Shown here piece by piece: positions 26,701 to 35,100 of a DNA stretch of 64,000 nucleotides. How positions within the stretch are numbered: the stretch's first letter is position 1; each line of letters starts with the position of its first letter. The stretch comes from Ardenticatenales bacterium (lineage in GTDB: Bacteria > Chloroflexota > Anaerolineae > Promineifilales > Promineifilaceae): NCBI GenBank assembly GCA_020634515.1, contig JACKBL010000007.1:333655-397654 (forward strand), in the 5' to 3' direction. Position numbers and translations under genes: made by a program. The notes under the pieces were generated by a model. It did not search any database. It was not told where the DNA came from and worked only from the letters and a program-made list of their open reading frames with translations.

Positions 26701-27607
26701 TGGGTTGCAGGCGGTAAGATGCGCCGTTGAGGTTGAGGGTGAAGCGGTGGGGGGTGAAGCCTTCGTCGAAGCTGAACAGGCGGGTGGCGTTGCCGTTGCT
26801 GATTTGTGGTTGCGCCAGCGACCAGCCGAGGCCGAAGCCGTCGCTCATGAGGGGGGCGGTGAGGCTGTCGACGCCGCGGCTGCCGTAGGCGAGGGTGAGG
26901 GAGGGTTGTAGGCCGCCGCTGCCGGGGGGGATGGGGATGTTGTAGGCGTGGGTGGCGGCCCCGGTGTAGGCGGCGGCGCCGGGGGGGGTGTAGGTGGGTT
27001 CCCAGGGGGTGGGGTTGTTTTCTGCGGGGGCTTGTGCCGGCAGTGGTTGCGCTTGCGTCGGTTGCAGGGTAATGGTTGTGAGGGTGGCGGTGGTTTCCAC
27101 GGTGTGGAGTTGGAAGGGGAGGGTGATGGGGGCGGCGTCGGGGGCGGCGATGAGGTGGAGGGTGAGGGTGAGGAGGTGGGTGCTGGTGGGGGGGAATGCC
27201 GGCATTTCCAATGTCGCCTCATGGACCGCTTCCCCCGTCAGCCCTGGCCCGGAGAGGTAGCGCACGGCGGGGTTGACCGGCAGTTGCAGCCGCGGCGCGG
27301 AGAGGGTGATGGGGTTGCTGTTGGTGATGCGAAGGGTGAGGGTGAGGGGGGTGTTCAGGTCCACTGTGGTGGTCACGGGGGAGAGGCTCATCGCCAGGGG
27401 CAGCAGGGGGGCCGCCTGTTGCGGACCGGCGAGCGGCGCGGCGAGGCGAGGCGCCATGTCCCTGCCGACCGTCGCCTGGTGCAGGCCAGGGGTCGGCGGC
27501 ACGCTGGGGGGCGTGGCGAACGGTGTCAGCAATAGTTGCAGCAATAGGGCAAACGTGGTGATAAGGTGCGTGCCGGCACGCAAGGACAGACCGACCGTAG
27601 GGACCAT
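20789..27607 (-). CDS. RHS/YD-repeat protein with C-terminal M23 (LytM) peptidase domain
   Basis: The 2,272-residue secreted protein starts at ATG 27607 after a run of AGGAGG. A signal peptide or N-terminal membrane helix (ITTFALLLQLLLTPFATPP) is followed by an Ig-like segment (to about 190) and a SpvB/TcdB-like block (AYNIPIPPGSGGLQPSLTLA). Many YD repeats follow (YDPFGRATHITAPDGS, YDAHGNMIDRSDSTGDY), then a long TPTPTRTPTPTNTPT region (about 1560-1650) and two Fn3-like segments. The RHS core is complete (LGLIYYNARYYLPGVGRFLS, NRYSYSLNNPLKYVDPSGH). After it, the variable tip is an M23 metallopeptidase: HPTGVDWGGD, GHNLQTRYHHLA and GVHLHYGLW supply the zinc and catalytic His/Asp residues. RHS proteins encapsulate and deliver C-terminal toxins; here the tip would cut peptidoglycan. 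No immunity gene is obvious next to it. Confidence 0.88.
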   Translation of the reverse strand: MVPTVGLSLRAGTHLITTFALLLQLLLTPFATPPSVPPTPGLHQATVGRDMAPRLAAPLAGPQQAAPLLPLAMSLSPVTTTVDLNTPLTLTLRITNSNPITLSAPRLQLPVNPAVRYLSGPGLTGEAVHEATLEMPAFPPTSTHLLTLTLHLIAAPDAAPITLPFQLHTVETTATLTTITLQPTQAQPLPAQAPAENNPTPWEPTYTPPGAAAYTGAATHAYNIPIPPGSGGLQPSLTLAYGSRGVDSLTAPLMSDGFGLGWSLAQPQISNGNATRLFSFDEGFTPHRFTLNLNGASYRLQPIALDPDNRHGRYVALGDASLLIEYVADITGPNSTGEYWRVRTAAGITYRFGYSADAEQAIAPINGQLNAGQPKNPDITASAWKLDRISDLYGRHVVYQYATACGKAYGNPNQCRSPYTEVDVALQTLSYNYINEAPTTVISFNYDDAAGNDVCYNNDAAKQDTYMTAGCFRPRRVTVHQDNHLVSATTFTYDAGYTHHDDSHNVSLHYWFLSGITPYGADFNEQTGSGTPLPAQTFTYAQNTHYTSCQGDDCARLLTRVNNGYGAVTTLTYERWDNSDINAKHPAGRWFAVARLDTWDGVMQKYGVEPANIATQYTREDGHGCYDVINSGCYLADTLASSALVGFDTVTINTSEPAHGDTPISEQRQEFLVNNYWLNGKNSYTALYHEDNPGLKQVTEMTWDVVTVAGAAFAQQRQEAHYTQDGTTQHQRTEDNYTYYPIDFNPGTFSAGAIHRIASYGPGDPPNAPHHCVEYAYAHNVSGSNWLVNRQLRQSTYENSNEACGGGNRIAMTLYRYDNSANPTDTTLGMLGQLKWTMHWSAGDSYQTTYTNYHGSGSAYDGLPRQTKTFNSYSHDAAYASDTRTTTTIQQYNHLGLPTQTQTTAADVAAQTTQISYDAVFPWLPATITDANSAQTRYEYDLFGRLTHIYAPDPATGAATELQASTDYSYDPGAQVLTITQTAHPDPSDPAQDQTSRRFYNGLGQVVQERRLNAEIAGSADTVIWSHTAYDGRGLPICQTTPQSGGAQNFQPKTCANYNHTSTQYDPFGRATHITAPDGSATTTTYGFPTITPAAQPELAKVQVTDANSHTITSYTNAWGQLSVVREFFGAALADNADTVYTYDVAGNLTQVQTYDAFNAGTGNLLRQNSMSYDTLGRKTDMTDADMGYWTYTYDANGNLLRQEANPGTADHITLCFYYDNLNRLTHKGKPPSPSGNCQNNPPLSGPNHLASYEYDTAANGLGRLAAIRWGSDPNNNHETFAYDQRGRLTGHTRTIDSHPFTLAITAYDNLDRPLTTVYPDGELVQTTYDQEGENTLTAGANAIITDIAYNQRGQMTTLARGNGRDATYSYYNATGSNGNSNFRLQSIHTATLPGKEDLLSLTYEYDPVGNITQIVDNLLATDKKQEFEYDARNRLTHAWTPPAAIDPYDHDIVYDKLGNISHYDGASYTYHPVKKDAVIAISGGQQFAYDAHGNMIDRSDSTGDYTQLFDSENRLISVTTGGQTTQFFYDAAGQRVQTIHPDGRITYSPFPQYEEEHIPIPPTPTPTATNTPTRTPTPTRTPTPTRTPTPTNTPTRTPTPTNTPTRTPTPTNTPTHTPTPTHTPTHTPTPTHTPTPSSTATPPPTATHTPTVTPTPLPACPPALTSPLNGGIALVKTFSWQPCAAAVRYALNIRGDGLPPQGITIPTAETNTTAPWLNLIPGGSYAWNVKACYTPDCSSDSDWSAPFTFWYLYQPTATPPAATPTPTPEISTIAPTPTPYECPTTLQEPPDGSTQNEPPTLLWTDPCAPGGGGNGPLSGGWYEVEITGQNQPPITLIIAAEQLDTGWLLLLPDSYTWRVRACQDEDCVQAGPWPDAWSFTYQEAPTPMPQSPQAHGDDGGGIQTEYGITRRKVYFLTGQAVAVRRIVENGSTNLLHIHADHLGSNSVMSLNNGGDIVNGSRTRYLPFGAYRTAPTQTYTDLGYTSQKHNDDLGLIYYNARYYLPGVGRFLSADTIVPDAGNPQSFNRYSYSLNNPLKYVDPSGHRSCTAEQASSGDETCNQNYPEEIPEDQNLAYWQERDKALQYYWANFRYPFDGGQRLTSRFSPAHPTGVDWGGDITVLAPAPGTVTRAGLDSPAGMWRIQHIETGEIRTYGSGVLRERDRGEDGLLEPERFLATGQWRDLEPGWSHTTGTVINIDHGHNLQTRYHHLAIDDTTIAVGTVVNQGDLLAVTENNGWSTGVHLHYGLWFQYQGRGEWLNPTRPTVRSGPFQ
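22690..22930. repeat. Low-complexity tandem repeat encoding Thr/Pro linker
   Basis: Short units of the form GTGGG(C/T)GTNGGGGT repeat about 15-20 times and encode TPTPTxTPT on the minus strand in the RHS gene. Such repeats change length easily by slippage in steps that keep or break the frame. Confidence 0.85.
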
Positions 27608-28012
27608 GGGACTCCTCCTCCTCCTGGCTTATGGCTTTGGCTCAATTTGGCTCTTCTTTGGCAACAATGGCCGGAAGTTTAGGCCATTTGACGGCGGTTG
27701 TCAACCGTTTTAGAACATTTACGCTATTTTTTAAGGTTGGGGCTTTGGGTCAGCCATGTAACCCGTTTCGCCGTCCGCGATCAGGGCGGGGCGCAGTCGT
27801 AGAGCGTGCCGGCAAAAGCGGTTAAATAAGGTTCCATTGGTCATCGGTTAGGGTGATTGCATACTCAACATGATCGAAACTAAACCGACCGTTTTTCAGC
27901 GAATTATTAACCACGTATGTGCAAGGGCAGCCTTTTGCCACAGGCTCTTCTCTGGACGTTGTGCGTTTATCGGAAAGCACGGTTTAGAAAATTAACCCAT
28001 GCAATCGCCCTA
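27608..28012. other. Non-coding stretch upstream of the RHS gene
   Basis: About 400 bp between the RHS start and the left end of the IS630 element. It contains the ribosome site of the RHS gene and two TGCCGGCA-type sites nearby (27.57 and 27.81 kb). I see no convincing gene; short frames here lack ribosome sites. It is probably the RHS promoter region. Confidence 0.5.
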
Positions 28013-28020
28013 GTGTCCTG

Positions 28021-29227
28021 TCAAGTCTGAAATGATGGATAAAGTCTCTTCAGTTTGATGCGAGCGTCTTGAGTGGTGAACTGCCAATTGACGGAGGCAG
28101 CCCGTTGGTTACGGTCAGCATTCCAAGCCGCCACCTCTTGGCATAGCGTCTGCTTGTCGGGAATCCGACGGTCTAAACATTGATTGTTGAGGACATTCAA
28201 CTCGATTTCAGCGATATTCAGCCAACTGCCATGAACAGGTGTGTAATGGAACTCAAAACGTTGGGTCAGCCGACGCGCCTCTTCAGGTGCAAAGGCTTCA
28301 TGAGTTCACTGAAAAAACCGGGTTTTTTGATTGTCCGGCGGAAATTACCAGAGTGGTTCATGTGTAAAAACCCGGTTTTTGGCCTTTTTTCAGTAGAGTC
28401 AAGGTTATCTTGAACCAGGCGGATGACGGTGGCCTGGGGATAACGTTCATCGGCCAGGTATTTGAGGCAGTGGGCATACTCCAGCTTGGTGCGACGGGCG
28501 GTCACCTCCACCTGTCGCCAGGCAGCCAGGGGCTCACTAAACATGAAGAGATTGCAGGTGCCATGGCGTTCGTATTCATAATCGTAGCGTTGGGGTTCAC
28601 CTGGCTGCATCGGCAAGGGCGTGCGCGTTTCGCCAATGAGTTGCTTCGTGCCTTCGTCAAAGCAGACGACTGGTCGTAAGGGGTCATAAGGTTCATGATA
28701 CAAGTCCAGGACGTCTTCCATGGCGCAAACAAACGCCGCATTGGCTTGGGGAGCAATCACCCATTGCTTCTTCTGCCAGGGCTTAAGTTCATTTTTTTTA
28801 GCGTCTGGCGCACCGTTTCATGGGAAACCGACGCCAGTTCTACTTGCTCTAGCTTGACCAAGTGTTCAGCCAACAGACGCAAACTCCACTGGGCATATCC
28901 TTCAGGAGCTGACCCACACGCCAACGCGATCAAATGGGCTTCCGTCTTGCCGTCAATCTTGCGCTCATATAACCGACTCGTTGGCTGGCGGTTGAGAGCG
29001 GCATCCAGTCCTCCCTCGACATACCCTTGTCGCACCCGTCCTACGGTGGCCGTACCAACATCCAACGCCTGGCTGATCACCTCATCGCGCCAACCTTCAT
29101 CAGCCTTGAGCAATATGCGCGCTCGGGTTAGTTTCCGGGCTTTTTCCTCACCGGTTGAGACCAGGTTTTCCAGGTGGTCTCGCTCTGATGAACCCAACTT
29201 GACTTCATACACTTTTTTTCTAGGCAT
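28021..29227 (-). pseudogene. IS630-family transposase, interrupted
   Basis: ATG 29227 follows GGAGGAAAAAG. The first frame gives MPRKKVYEVKLGSSERDHLE and an HTH (GWRDEVISQALDVGTATVG). At an A8 run (minus-strand CTAAAAAAAATG near 28790) a -1 shift leads to KKNELKPWQKKQW, then AFVCAMEDVLDLYHEPYDPL, VVCFDEGTKQL (first Asp) and VIRLVQDNL (second Asp). There the 97-bp palindromic repeat interrupts the gene. Beyond it, in another frame, the C-terminus resumes: HEAFAPEEARRLTQRFEFHY, HGSWLNIAEIELNVL (third acidic residue) and a stop at 28021. The A8 frameshift is likely natural for the family; the repeat insertion inactivates the gene. Confidence 0.8.
28304..28400 (+). repeat. 97-bp palindromic repeat (MITE/REP-like), copy A
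   Basis: It begins GTTCACTGAAAAAACCGGG and ends TTTTTTCAGTAGAGTC. Outer arms CTGAAAAAA/TTTTTTCAG and inner arms AACCGGGTTTTT/AAAAACCCGGTT pair around a loop of about 35 nt. It interrupts the IS630 transposase gene just after the second catalytic Asp region, proving that it is mobile. No clear target duplication is seen. Confidence 0.85.
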
Positions 29228-29303
29228 CTTTTTCCTCCATGACCAGTTTCGGAGAAAGATACCTGATAAACTTATTTCTATCAATTTAGCTTTGACGAGA
29301 CAT

Positions 29304-30250
29304 TAGCGCATGAGAAAAGTCGAGAATCCGCACCGCTTGGGGAAAATGATAGGCGGCAAAGCTCTGTATCCACTCCGAGCCATCATTAACGGTCACAATC
29401 TGTCGCGCGTTAGGCAGGCCACGACGGTGTAATTCCGCCAGAGCACCCCCCTCAAATGCTCGGATGCTGTAACTGCGCGAAAAGTAGCTCAGGTTTTCTG
29501 TCTTGACTTCCAGCTTCCCCGCCCGCTGCTGCCACGCTGGCGCGAATTCGCCAATCACCATCGTTTTCACTTCGCGCCATTCTCCCGTCGTCAGATGAAC
29601 GAATGCGCCATCCGTACTGATCAGTAACCGTTCCGGTGTCACGGGAGACGGCGGCGCCTCTTGCTCGATTCGTTCTGCTTCGGCATGTTCTATTGCCTCG
29701 GCTACATAGCCATATCGATGGGTAGTATCGCGCAAAGTGGTTTCGGTGACCTGCGTGCGTTGGTTCAGCCACACTTCCTCTGCTACTTGCGCAAATGGCA
29801 TCTTGCTCCCCAATCGCGTCATCACCTCTTGTATCTGCGGCGTGTACTGCCCTGGCAGTAACCGCAATTCTTCATCCAGGGGGAAAAAAGCTGACCCGGC
29901 AGCGCGAACAGTATCCCTTGCTTCGTTTCAACGCGATGACTTGCTCATGCGTCGTGGTCAGGTATCGTGATTGGCTTCCGTTACTCGCCAGTTGCCGCCC
30001 ACTTCGGTCGCTCTGCTGCGGGCATTTCTTTGAAGTCTGTCAATTGGCTCTCGATCACCAAGTCCTCAATCATCCGCGCCCTGATGCGTGCCAGTTTCTC
30101 ATCAACCCGGCTTTCGATTTCGTTGAAGGTAGCTTGGGGATGCCTTTCGCGCCAGTTGTTCACCTCATCACTGGCTTCTCGGAACGAACCTATCCAGCTA
30201 TTCTGCTTCTTCATGTCTTCTATCCGCCTCTTTCTTTGGCCTGTAATCAC
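29304..30250 (-). pseudogene. ISKra4-family transposase, N-terminal half, frameshifted
   Basis: Three pieces of one ISKra4-type transposase lie in different frames. First is 29981-30250 (EVNNWRERHPQATFNEIESR). Second is a piece around 29,885-29,985 in a shifted frame with a zinc-ribbon-like YCSRCRVSFFPPG. Third is 29304-29867 (LLPGQYTPQIQEVMTRLGSK, RLLISTDGAFVHLTTGEWRE with a catalytic Asp, ILDFSHAL). The last piece is cut at TA 29304-29305 by the IS630 element, and the missing C-terminal half is at 15293-15918. At least two frameshifts show that it was already decayed or has decayed since. Confidence 0.8.
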
Positions 30251-30521
30251 CTATTCGCTTTCGCACAAGGTAGCTTGCAGATGCTTTTGCCGCTAATTGT
30301 TCATCTTTTTATTGAGTTCTGGCAATGGCACTGTTCCATTGCCTCGCTTCTTCATCCTTGCTCCCTTCCCTCTTCGCCACCTATTATCTCATCAACAATT
30401 TCCCCGCGCACCCTATCCTGTTGCCGGCAACCCGTTACCGGAGTGTCCTTGTCAGACCTCTACCGTGCCTCTATACTCGGAGAACAAACCCGTAATGTTG
30501 TCGTTGTAAGGAAAGGGAAAC

Positions 30522-32120
30522 ATGACCAAGATTGCTGTTATTGGTGCTGGTCCATCCGGCATTGTGATGACGAAGGAACTTATTGAGCAGGGATTTGACG
30601 TGACTTGCTTTGAAGCAGGTGATGCCATTGGCGGTGTGTTTGCGACAACCTACGAGAATTGTCAGCTTACATCGAGTACGCTTGTCACGCGATTTTCGGA
30701 TTTCGACGATCCGGATTCCATAGCCCCAAGAATATGGATGGTTGATGAGTATTTAGGCTACCTGCGGCGTTATGTTGACCATTTTAAGCTGGCGGCCTAC
30801 ATTCAGTTCTCTACACGTGTAGAACAAGTAAGATCAGATGGAACCGGAGATGGGTATCAGGTCATAACGCGCGCATCCGATGGACAAACCAGGACCCATC
30901 GATTTGATCGGGTTGCGGTATGCACCGGCACGCACCAGGAGCCGTCGAGACCGAATTTCTCCGGAGCGGAAGCATTTCAAGGCCGCATTCTCCACTCGGC
31001 GGAGTATCAAAATCCCTCCCCCTTCACAGGACGGCGTGTGCTTGTCGTTGGTGGTGGCGAAAGTGGCTCGGATATTTCCCGGGCGGTGGCCGAGGTTGCC
31101 GCTGCCAGCGCCATTTCCATTCGCGGCAAATCCGGTTTTTTGGTCCCGCGCTATTTCATGGGCAACCCGGCGGATATTGACACCGCGCGCTCGCATTATT
31201 CTTTCCCTGTTTGGTGGGGACGTTACTACCACAGCGCCCGCTTTTACAGCATCTTCCCGCTGTCTCTGGGATACCAGTTTTTTGGCTCCCCGGAAAAGAA
31301 AGCAGAAGCTCCCTTGTTGCGAACTTGGGCCAGACTGCAATTGCGCCGCCACCCCAGCGCCTTCACGACGTTCGGTACCAAAAACCTGGGGATGGTAGAA
31401 GCGATGACCCGGTATGGCTGTGAACTCAAACCGGCGATAGATCACCTGGATGCGCGGGGAGCGGTCTTCACGGATGGCAGTCGGTTTGATTGCGATGTCA
31501 TTATCTGCGCCACGGGGTTCCAAAACCACTTCCCCTTTCTTGAAGAAGCCTATGGCGATTACATGGATGACCTCAAAGTGTCGCGCCGTTTGTATAAGCA
31601 CTGTATTCACCCGAAGATTGGCGAGACGATGTTCTTCTGTGGGTTTGCGCGGCCTCACTTCGGCGCGTTGCCGCCGGTTTCCGAAATGCAGGCACGTTGG
31701 TTTGCATTGCTGACAAAGGGCGACCTGACCCTGCCTTCAATAGAAGAAATGGAGCAGGCGATTGCCGCCGATAGCCAGGCAACTTTTGACCGTTTCGGCG
31801 CAACGGCGGAACGAATCACGACGTTGATCAGTTTTCTCGACTACCTTGACGATATGGCCCGGATTATTGGCTGTGCCCCACCGCTCGCCGCGCTGAAAAA
31901 ACGGAATCCGCGTCTGTGGCGGCAAATTGTGTTGGGACCGATCTGCACCGCGCAGTATCGTTTGCGGGGTCCCGGGGCCAAACCGGAGGTCGCCACGGAG
32001 ATACTGATGCAACTGCCTCTGGGGCGCAATTCCACAGACCTTTATTTGATATCGCTGTTTGATAAGTTGAGCAAATTGCCCGGCCTGGGACATTTCGCGC
32101 CGTCCGCGGCCTGGATTTGA
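30522..32120 (+). CDS. Flavin-containing monooxygenase (FMO family)
   Basis: The 532-residue protein has the FAD-binding GAGPSGIVMTKELIEQGF (about 8-25), the FMO-type GVFATTYENCQL segment, the FxGxxxHxxxY signature as FSGAEAFQGRILHSAEYQNP (about 146-165), and the NADPH-binding GGGESGSDISRAV (about 177-189), followed by ATGFQNHFPFL. These are the expected elements of a group B flavoprotein monooxygenase, which oxygenates a N- or S-containing or carbonyl substrate. The substrate cannot be told from sequence. ATG 30522 has AAGGAAAGGG upstream. It is a single-gene unit converging on the amylase gene with a shared terminator. GC content is lower than the flanks and TGCCGGCA sites are absent, which fits recent acquisition. 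Confidence 0.88.
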   Translation: MTKIAVIGAGPSGIVMTKELIEQGFDVTCFEAGDAIGGVFATTYENCQLTSSTLVTRFSDFDDPDSIAPRIWMVDEYLGYLRRYVDHFKLAAYIQFSTRVEQVRSDGTGDGYQVITRASDGQTRTHRFDRVAVCTGTHQEPSRPNFSGAEAFQGRILHSAEYQNPSPFTGRRVLVVGGGESGSDISRAVAEVAAASAISIRGKSGFLVPRYFMGNPADIDTARSHYSFPVWWGRYYHSARFYSIFPLSLGYQFFGSPEKKAEAPLLRTWARLQLRRHPSAFTTFGTKNLGMVEAMTRYGCELKPAIDHLDARGAVFTDGSRFDCDVIICATGFQNHFPFLEEAYGDYMDDLKVSRRLYKHCIHPKIGETMFFCGFARPHFGALPPVSEMQARWFALLTKGDLTLPSIEEMEQAIAADSQATFDRFGATAERITTLISFLDYLDDMARIIGCAPPLAALKKRNPRLWRQIVLGPICTAQYRLRGPGAKPEVATEILMQLPLGRNSTDLYLISLFDKLSKLPGLGHFAPSAAWI

Positions 32121-32121
32121 C

Positions 32122-32156
32122 AAAAACCCGGTTTCTTTTGGAAACCGGGTTTTTTT
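32122..32156. terminator. Bidirectional intrinsic terminator
   Basis: AAACCCGGTTTC pairs with GAAACCGGGTTT around TTTT and is followed by a run of seven T. The opposite strand also ends in a T run. It lies between the convergent FMO and amylase genes and can serve both. Confidence 0.88.
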
Positions 32157-32167
32157 AGTGCCAGAGG

Positions 32168-35100
32168 TCAGCGCCCTAATGTATTGGATACAGGTTGGGG
32201 ACCCGACCATAATTCAGGGGTGACATTCGCGCCGGACAGAATGGCGAAGCCGTCAACGACGCGCCCGGCGAGGCCGCGCACGGAGCCGTCCCAATAGAGG
32301 CCAGGTGTAAAAGCGCAGTTGGTGTTCTGCCCAAACCCGGCAGGTTGACAGCGGAAGATGTCGCTGGCGTCGCCGCTGCTATTGCTGACGGCGAAGTCGC
32401 CGTCGGTGGTCAGGTGCAACTGCCCACCGAAGAAGGTGACGCCCTCCACATTCTCGCCTATGCCGTCCAACCCCACGTCGGAACCGTCAAAGGCGAACCA
32501 CCAGTTCCCTGCCGTGTTCGCACCCAGTTGGGTGGGCAGGAAAAGGAGCAGGTCAGAGGCGGTTCCTGTGAGCGCGCCGTTGTTGAGGGAGAAGGGGCCG
32601 CTGGTGCTGAGCATGAAGCGCCCCTGGGCCAGGGGCATGACGGCGTTGACGTCTTCGTCGTCGGTGGAGAGACCCACGTCGGAGCCGTCGAAGTAAAACT
32701 GGAACGTGCCCGTGGTGTTGTCGCCCAGGGTGGTGGGGGTGAAGCGGACGATGTCGGAGTCGTCTATCGCGCCGATGCCGGGCAGGGAGGTGGGTTCGGC
32801 GAAGCTCATGAGGATGGCGCTGCTGCCGGCATAAGCGAAAGCATCCAAGTTCACCGTTACCCCCACATCCGAGCCATCAAAGTACATACTCCACACATTT
32901 GTGCCCCGGTTGTAGCGCACAATGTCGCTGCTGCTGTAAGCCACGCCACCCACGAAGCCATCTGTCGCCAGGCTGAAGAGCTGAACATTACTATTGGGTG
33001 TGGTCTTGTCTGCCAACAAGATCGCGCCCCAGGTCGGATTTGCCGGCACAGTCACCTCTCCGCCGACAACAACATAGACCCCACCGTTGAGCGCATCCAC
33101 CAGTTCCGTCCCATCCGCCAGATTGTACGGCGCGCCATTCAACCCGGAGAAGGTGACATCATGCACCACACCGTCCCGATTGAGGGCGATGAGCGCCGTA
33201 TCGCTGCCATTGGTGCGGCCAAAGCCGTATAGCTTGTTGGCGTCGTCAATCACCAGACCATGCTGCACGTCTCCATCTTGCAGCACCGGATTAGCGTTGC
33301 GGATGGCCGCCAGGTTCTGCACGAACGTCATCAGGCCCGTGTCCGCCACGTAGTCGCCGGGGGTGTCGCTCCACGGATATGGGGCGCGATTGTACGGGTC
33401 GTCTTCCCAGCGCAGCCCGTCCCAGACGCCATCGTGACTCAGGCCAACCTCGTCGCCATAATAGATCGTGGGCGCGCCGGCATAGGTGAAGGCAAACAGC
33501 CACCACTCCTTCATGCGTTGCAGTGCGGCGCTGTCGTTGTCGTTGTTCACCTTTTTCAGAAGGAAGCGCATCCGGTTGGTGTCGTGGGAGCCGTCCAGAT
33601 TCATCATCGCTTTCCAGGCCATCGGCGGGTAATCTTCCCAGATGGAGAGGAGGCGGGCGTTAAACTGGGAGGGGCTGACGTAGCGGATTTCGCCGCTGGC
33701 GCTGCCGGCATTGCTGTCGTTGTCGGAGAAGTATTGCCCATTGGCGTCGCTGTTGCAGCCGTTGCCGGCACAGCCGGTGAACAACCAGCTCAACATGGCG
33801 GAGCGGAAGCGGTAGTTCATCACACTGTCCCACTCGTTGCCCAACAGCAGCGGGGACGCATCTTCCCATAATTCCCCCAACATCAGCGTATCATCCCGCC
33901 CGGTCACGCCGCTGTCGCGCACGGCGGCGCGGAACCCTTCCCAGTAATCATTGTTGGGATCGTTGGTCAGACCCGGATCGATTTCGTTGCCCACGTCGAA
34001 GCGCCAGCCTGCCGCGCCCTCGCTGGTCCAGAACGGTCCCACGGAGTTGAGGCCATCGGCCCAGACGAGATCGCGCACGTCCGTGGCGTTGGCTTGCAGC
34101 TTGGGCAGCGAGAAATAGCCAAACCACGCTTCATAGGAAAGACCGCCATCACAGAGGACGGGAACGCCGTTGTCCGTGCCCGGGTTGCCGATGTCCGGAA
34201 AGTAGAACCAGGGGCGGAAGGGGGAGTTGACGGATTCGCAGGCGCCGCTGCCATCGTTGACGCCGGGGCCGCCGGGGCTGGTGAGGTTGCCGTTCACATC
34301 GTAGCGGCTGTAGAGGTCAAAGTAGGTGCTGTCGGCGGAGGTGTGGTTGAAAACGCCGTCGAGGATGAGGTGGAGGCCGTGCGCTTCGGCGGCGCTGGCG
34401 AGCGCCTGGAAGGTTGCCAGGTCGCCAAAGTTGTCGTCAATGGACAGGTAGTTGGCGGTGTCGTATTTGTGGTTGGAGGGGGCTTCGAAGATGGGGTTGA
34501 GATAGAGGACGGTGACGCCGAGGTTGTCGAAGTAACCTTCGTTGATTTTATCCAGGATGCCTTGCAGGTCGCCGCCGTAGAAGTTGTCGCCATATTTGGC
34601 GGTGCAATCCGTGCCGAGTTGGCGCGGATCGCAGACGGCGGTGTTCCAGGGCGTGTCCGGGTTGAGCGTGGAGCGGTAGATGGTGCCGGTGGGGCTGTTG
34701 TAGGAAAATTCGCCGATGCCGTTGTTGTTGGCGGGCAGGCCATCGCGGAAGCGGTCGGGGAAGATTTGGTAGACGACGGCTTGCTGCATCCATGCCGGCA
34801 CGGTGAAGTTGGGATCGTAAACGGTGATCTGGTAGCTGCGTCCATCGTCATAGGCGTCGCTCATGGCTCCGTAGCCGCCGCCGTAGAACTTCGGGTTGTC
34901 ATCCACGTAGAAATCCTGATCGGCGGGGGAGCAGCCGCCATCCCCATCATCGTTGATTTCAAAGAAGTAGTAAACAATAGTCGGGCTGCCGCCCACGGGC
35001 ACGTCCGTCACCCACCAGTCGTAGGTATCCGGGTCGGTGTCGAATGTGCCATCCCAGGCCATGTCGTAGTACGTTTCCGTGTTCAGGCGATCATCCCAGG

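Larger units (their letters stand above)
15919..29303. mobile_element. 13.4-kb nested insertion island inside one ISKra4 transposase gene
   Basis: The block is bordered on both sides by TA, and the flanks are the two halves of one ISKra4 transposase gene in the correct order and frame. It contains a truncated IS630 element at the left edge, a decayed transposase, a complete-looking IS5 element, a beta-propeller lipoprotein gene, the RHS gene, and another IS630 element at the right edge. The two outer IS630 elements differ in sequence and their outer ends are not clear inverted repeats of each other, so stepwise insertion at the same TA is more likely than transposition of the whole block. Confidence 0.65.
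28013..29303 (-). mobile_element. IS630-family element with internal palindromic-repeat insertion
   Basis: Both ends carry an imperfect inverted repeat of about 27 bp (core TGTC..GTCAA, roughly 19 of 27 positions matching) and are flanked by TA (28011-28012 and 29304-29305), the expected IS630 target. The right TA is the point at which the ISKra4 transposase gene is broken. The element carries one transposase gene in two frames and a 97-bp repeat at 28304-28400. Confidence 0.75.

Noticed and set aside
27840..28010. Missing C-terminal end of the truncated IS630 at 16989, expected next to TA 28011
   Set aside because: Neither strand reads as an IS630 C-terminus there, so simple side-by-side insertion of the two elements is not shown.
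15919..29303. Island as a simple composite transposon bounded by two copies of one IS630
   Set aside because: The two IS630 elements differ in sequence, and their outer ends are not clear inverted repeats of each other.
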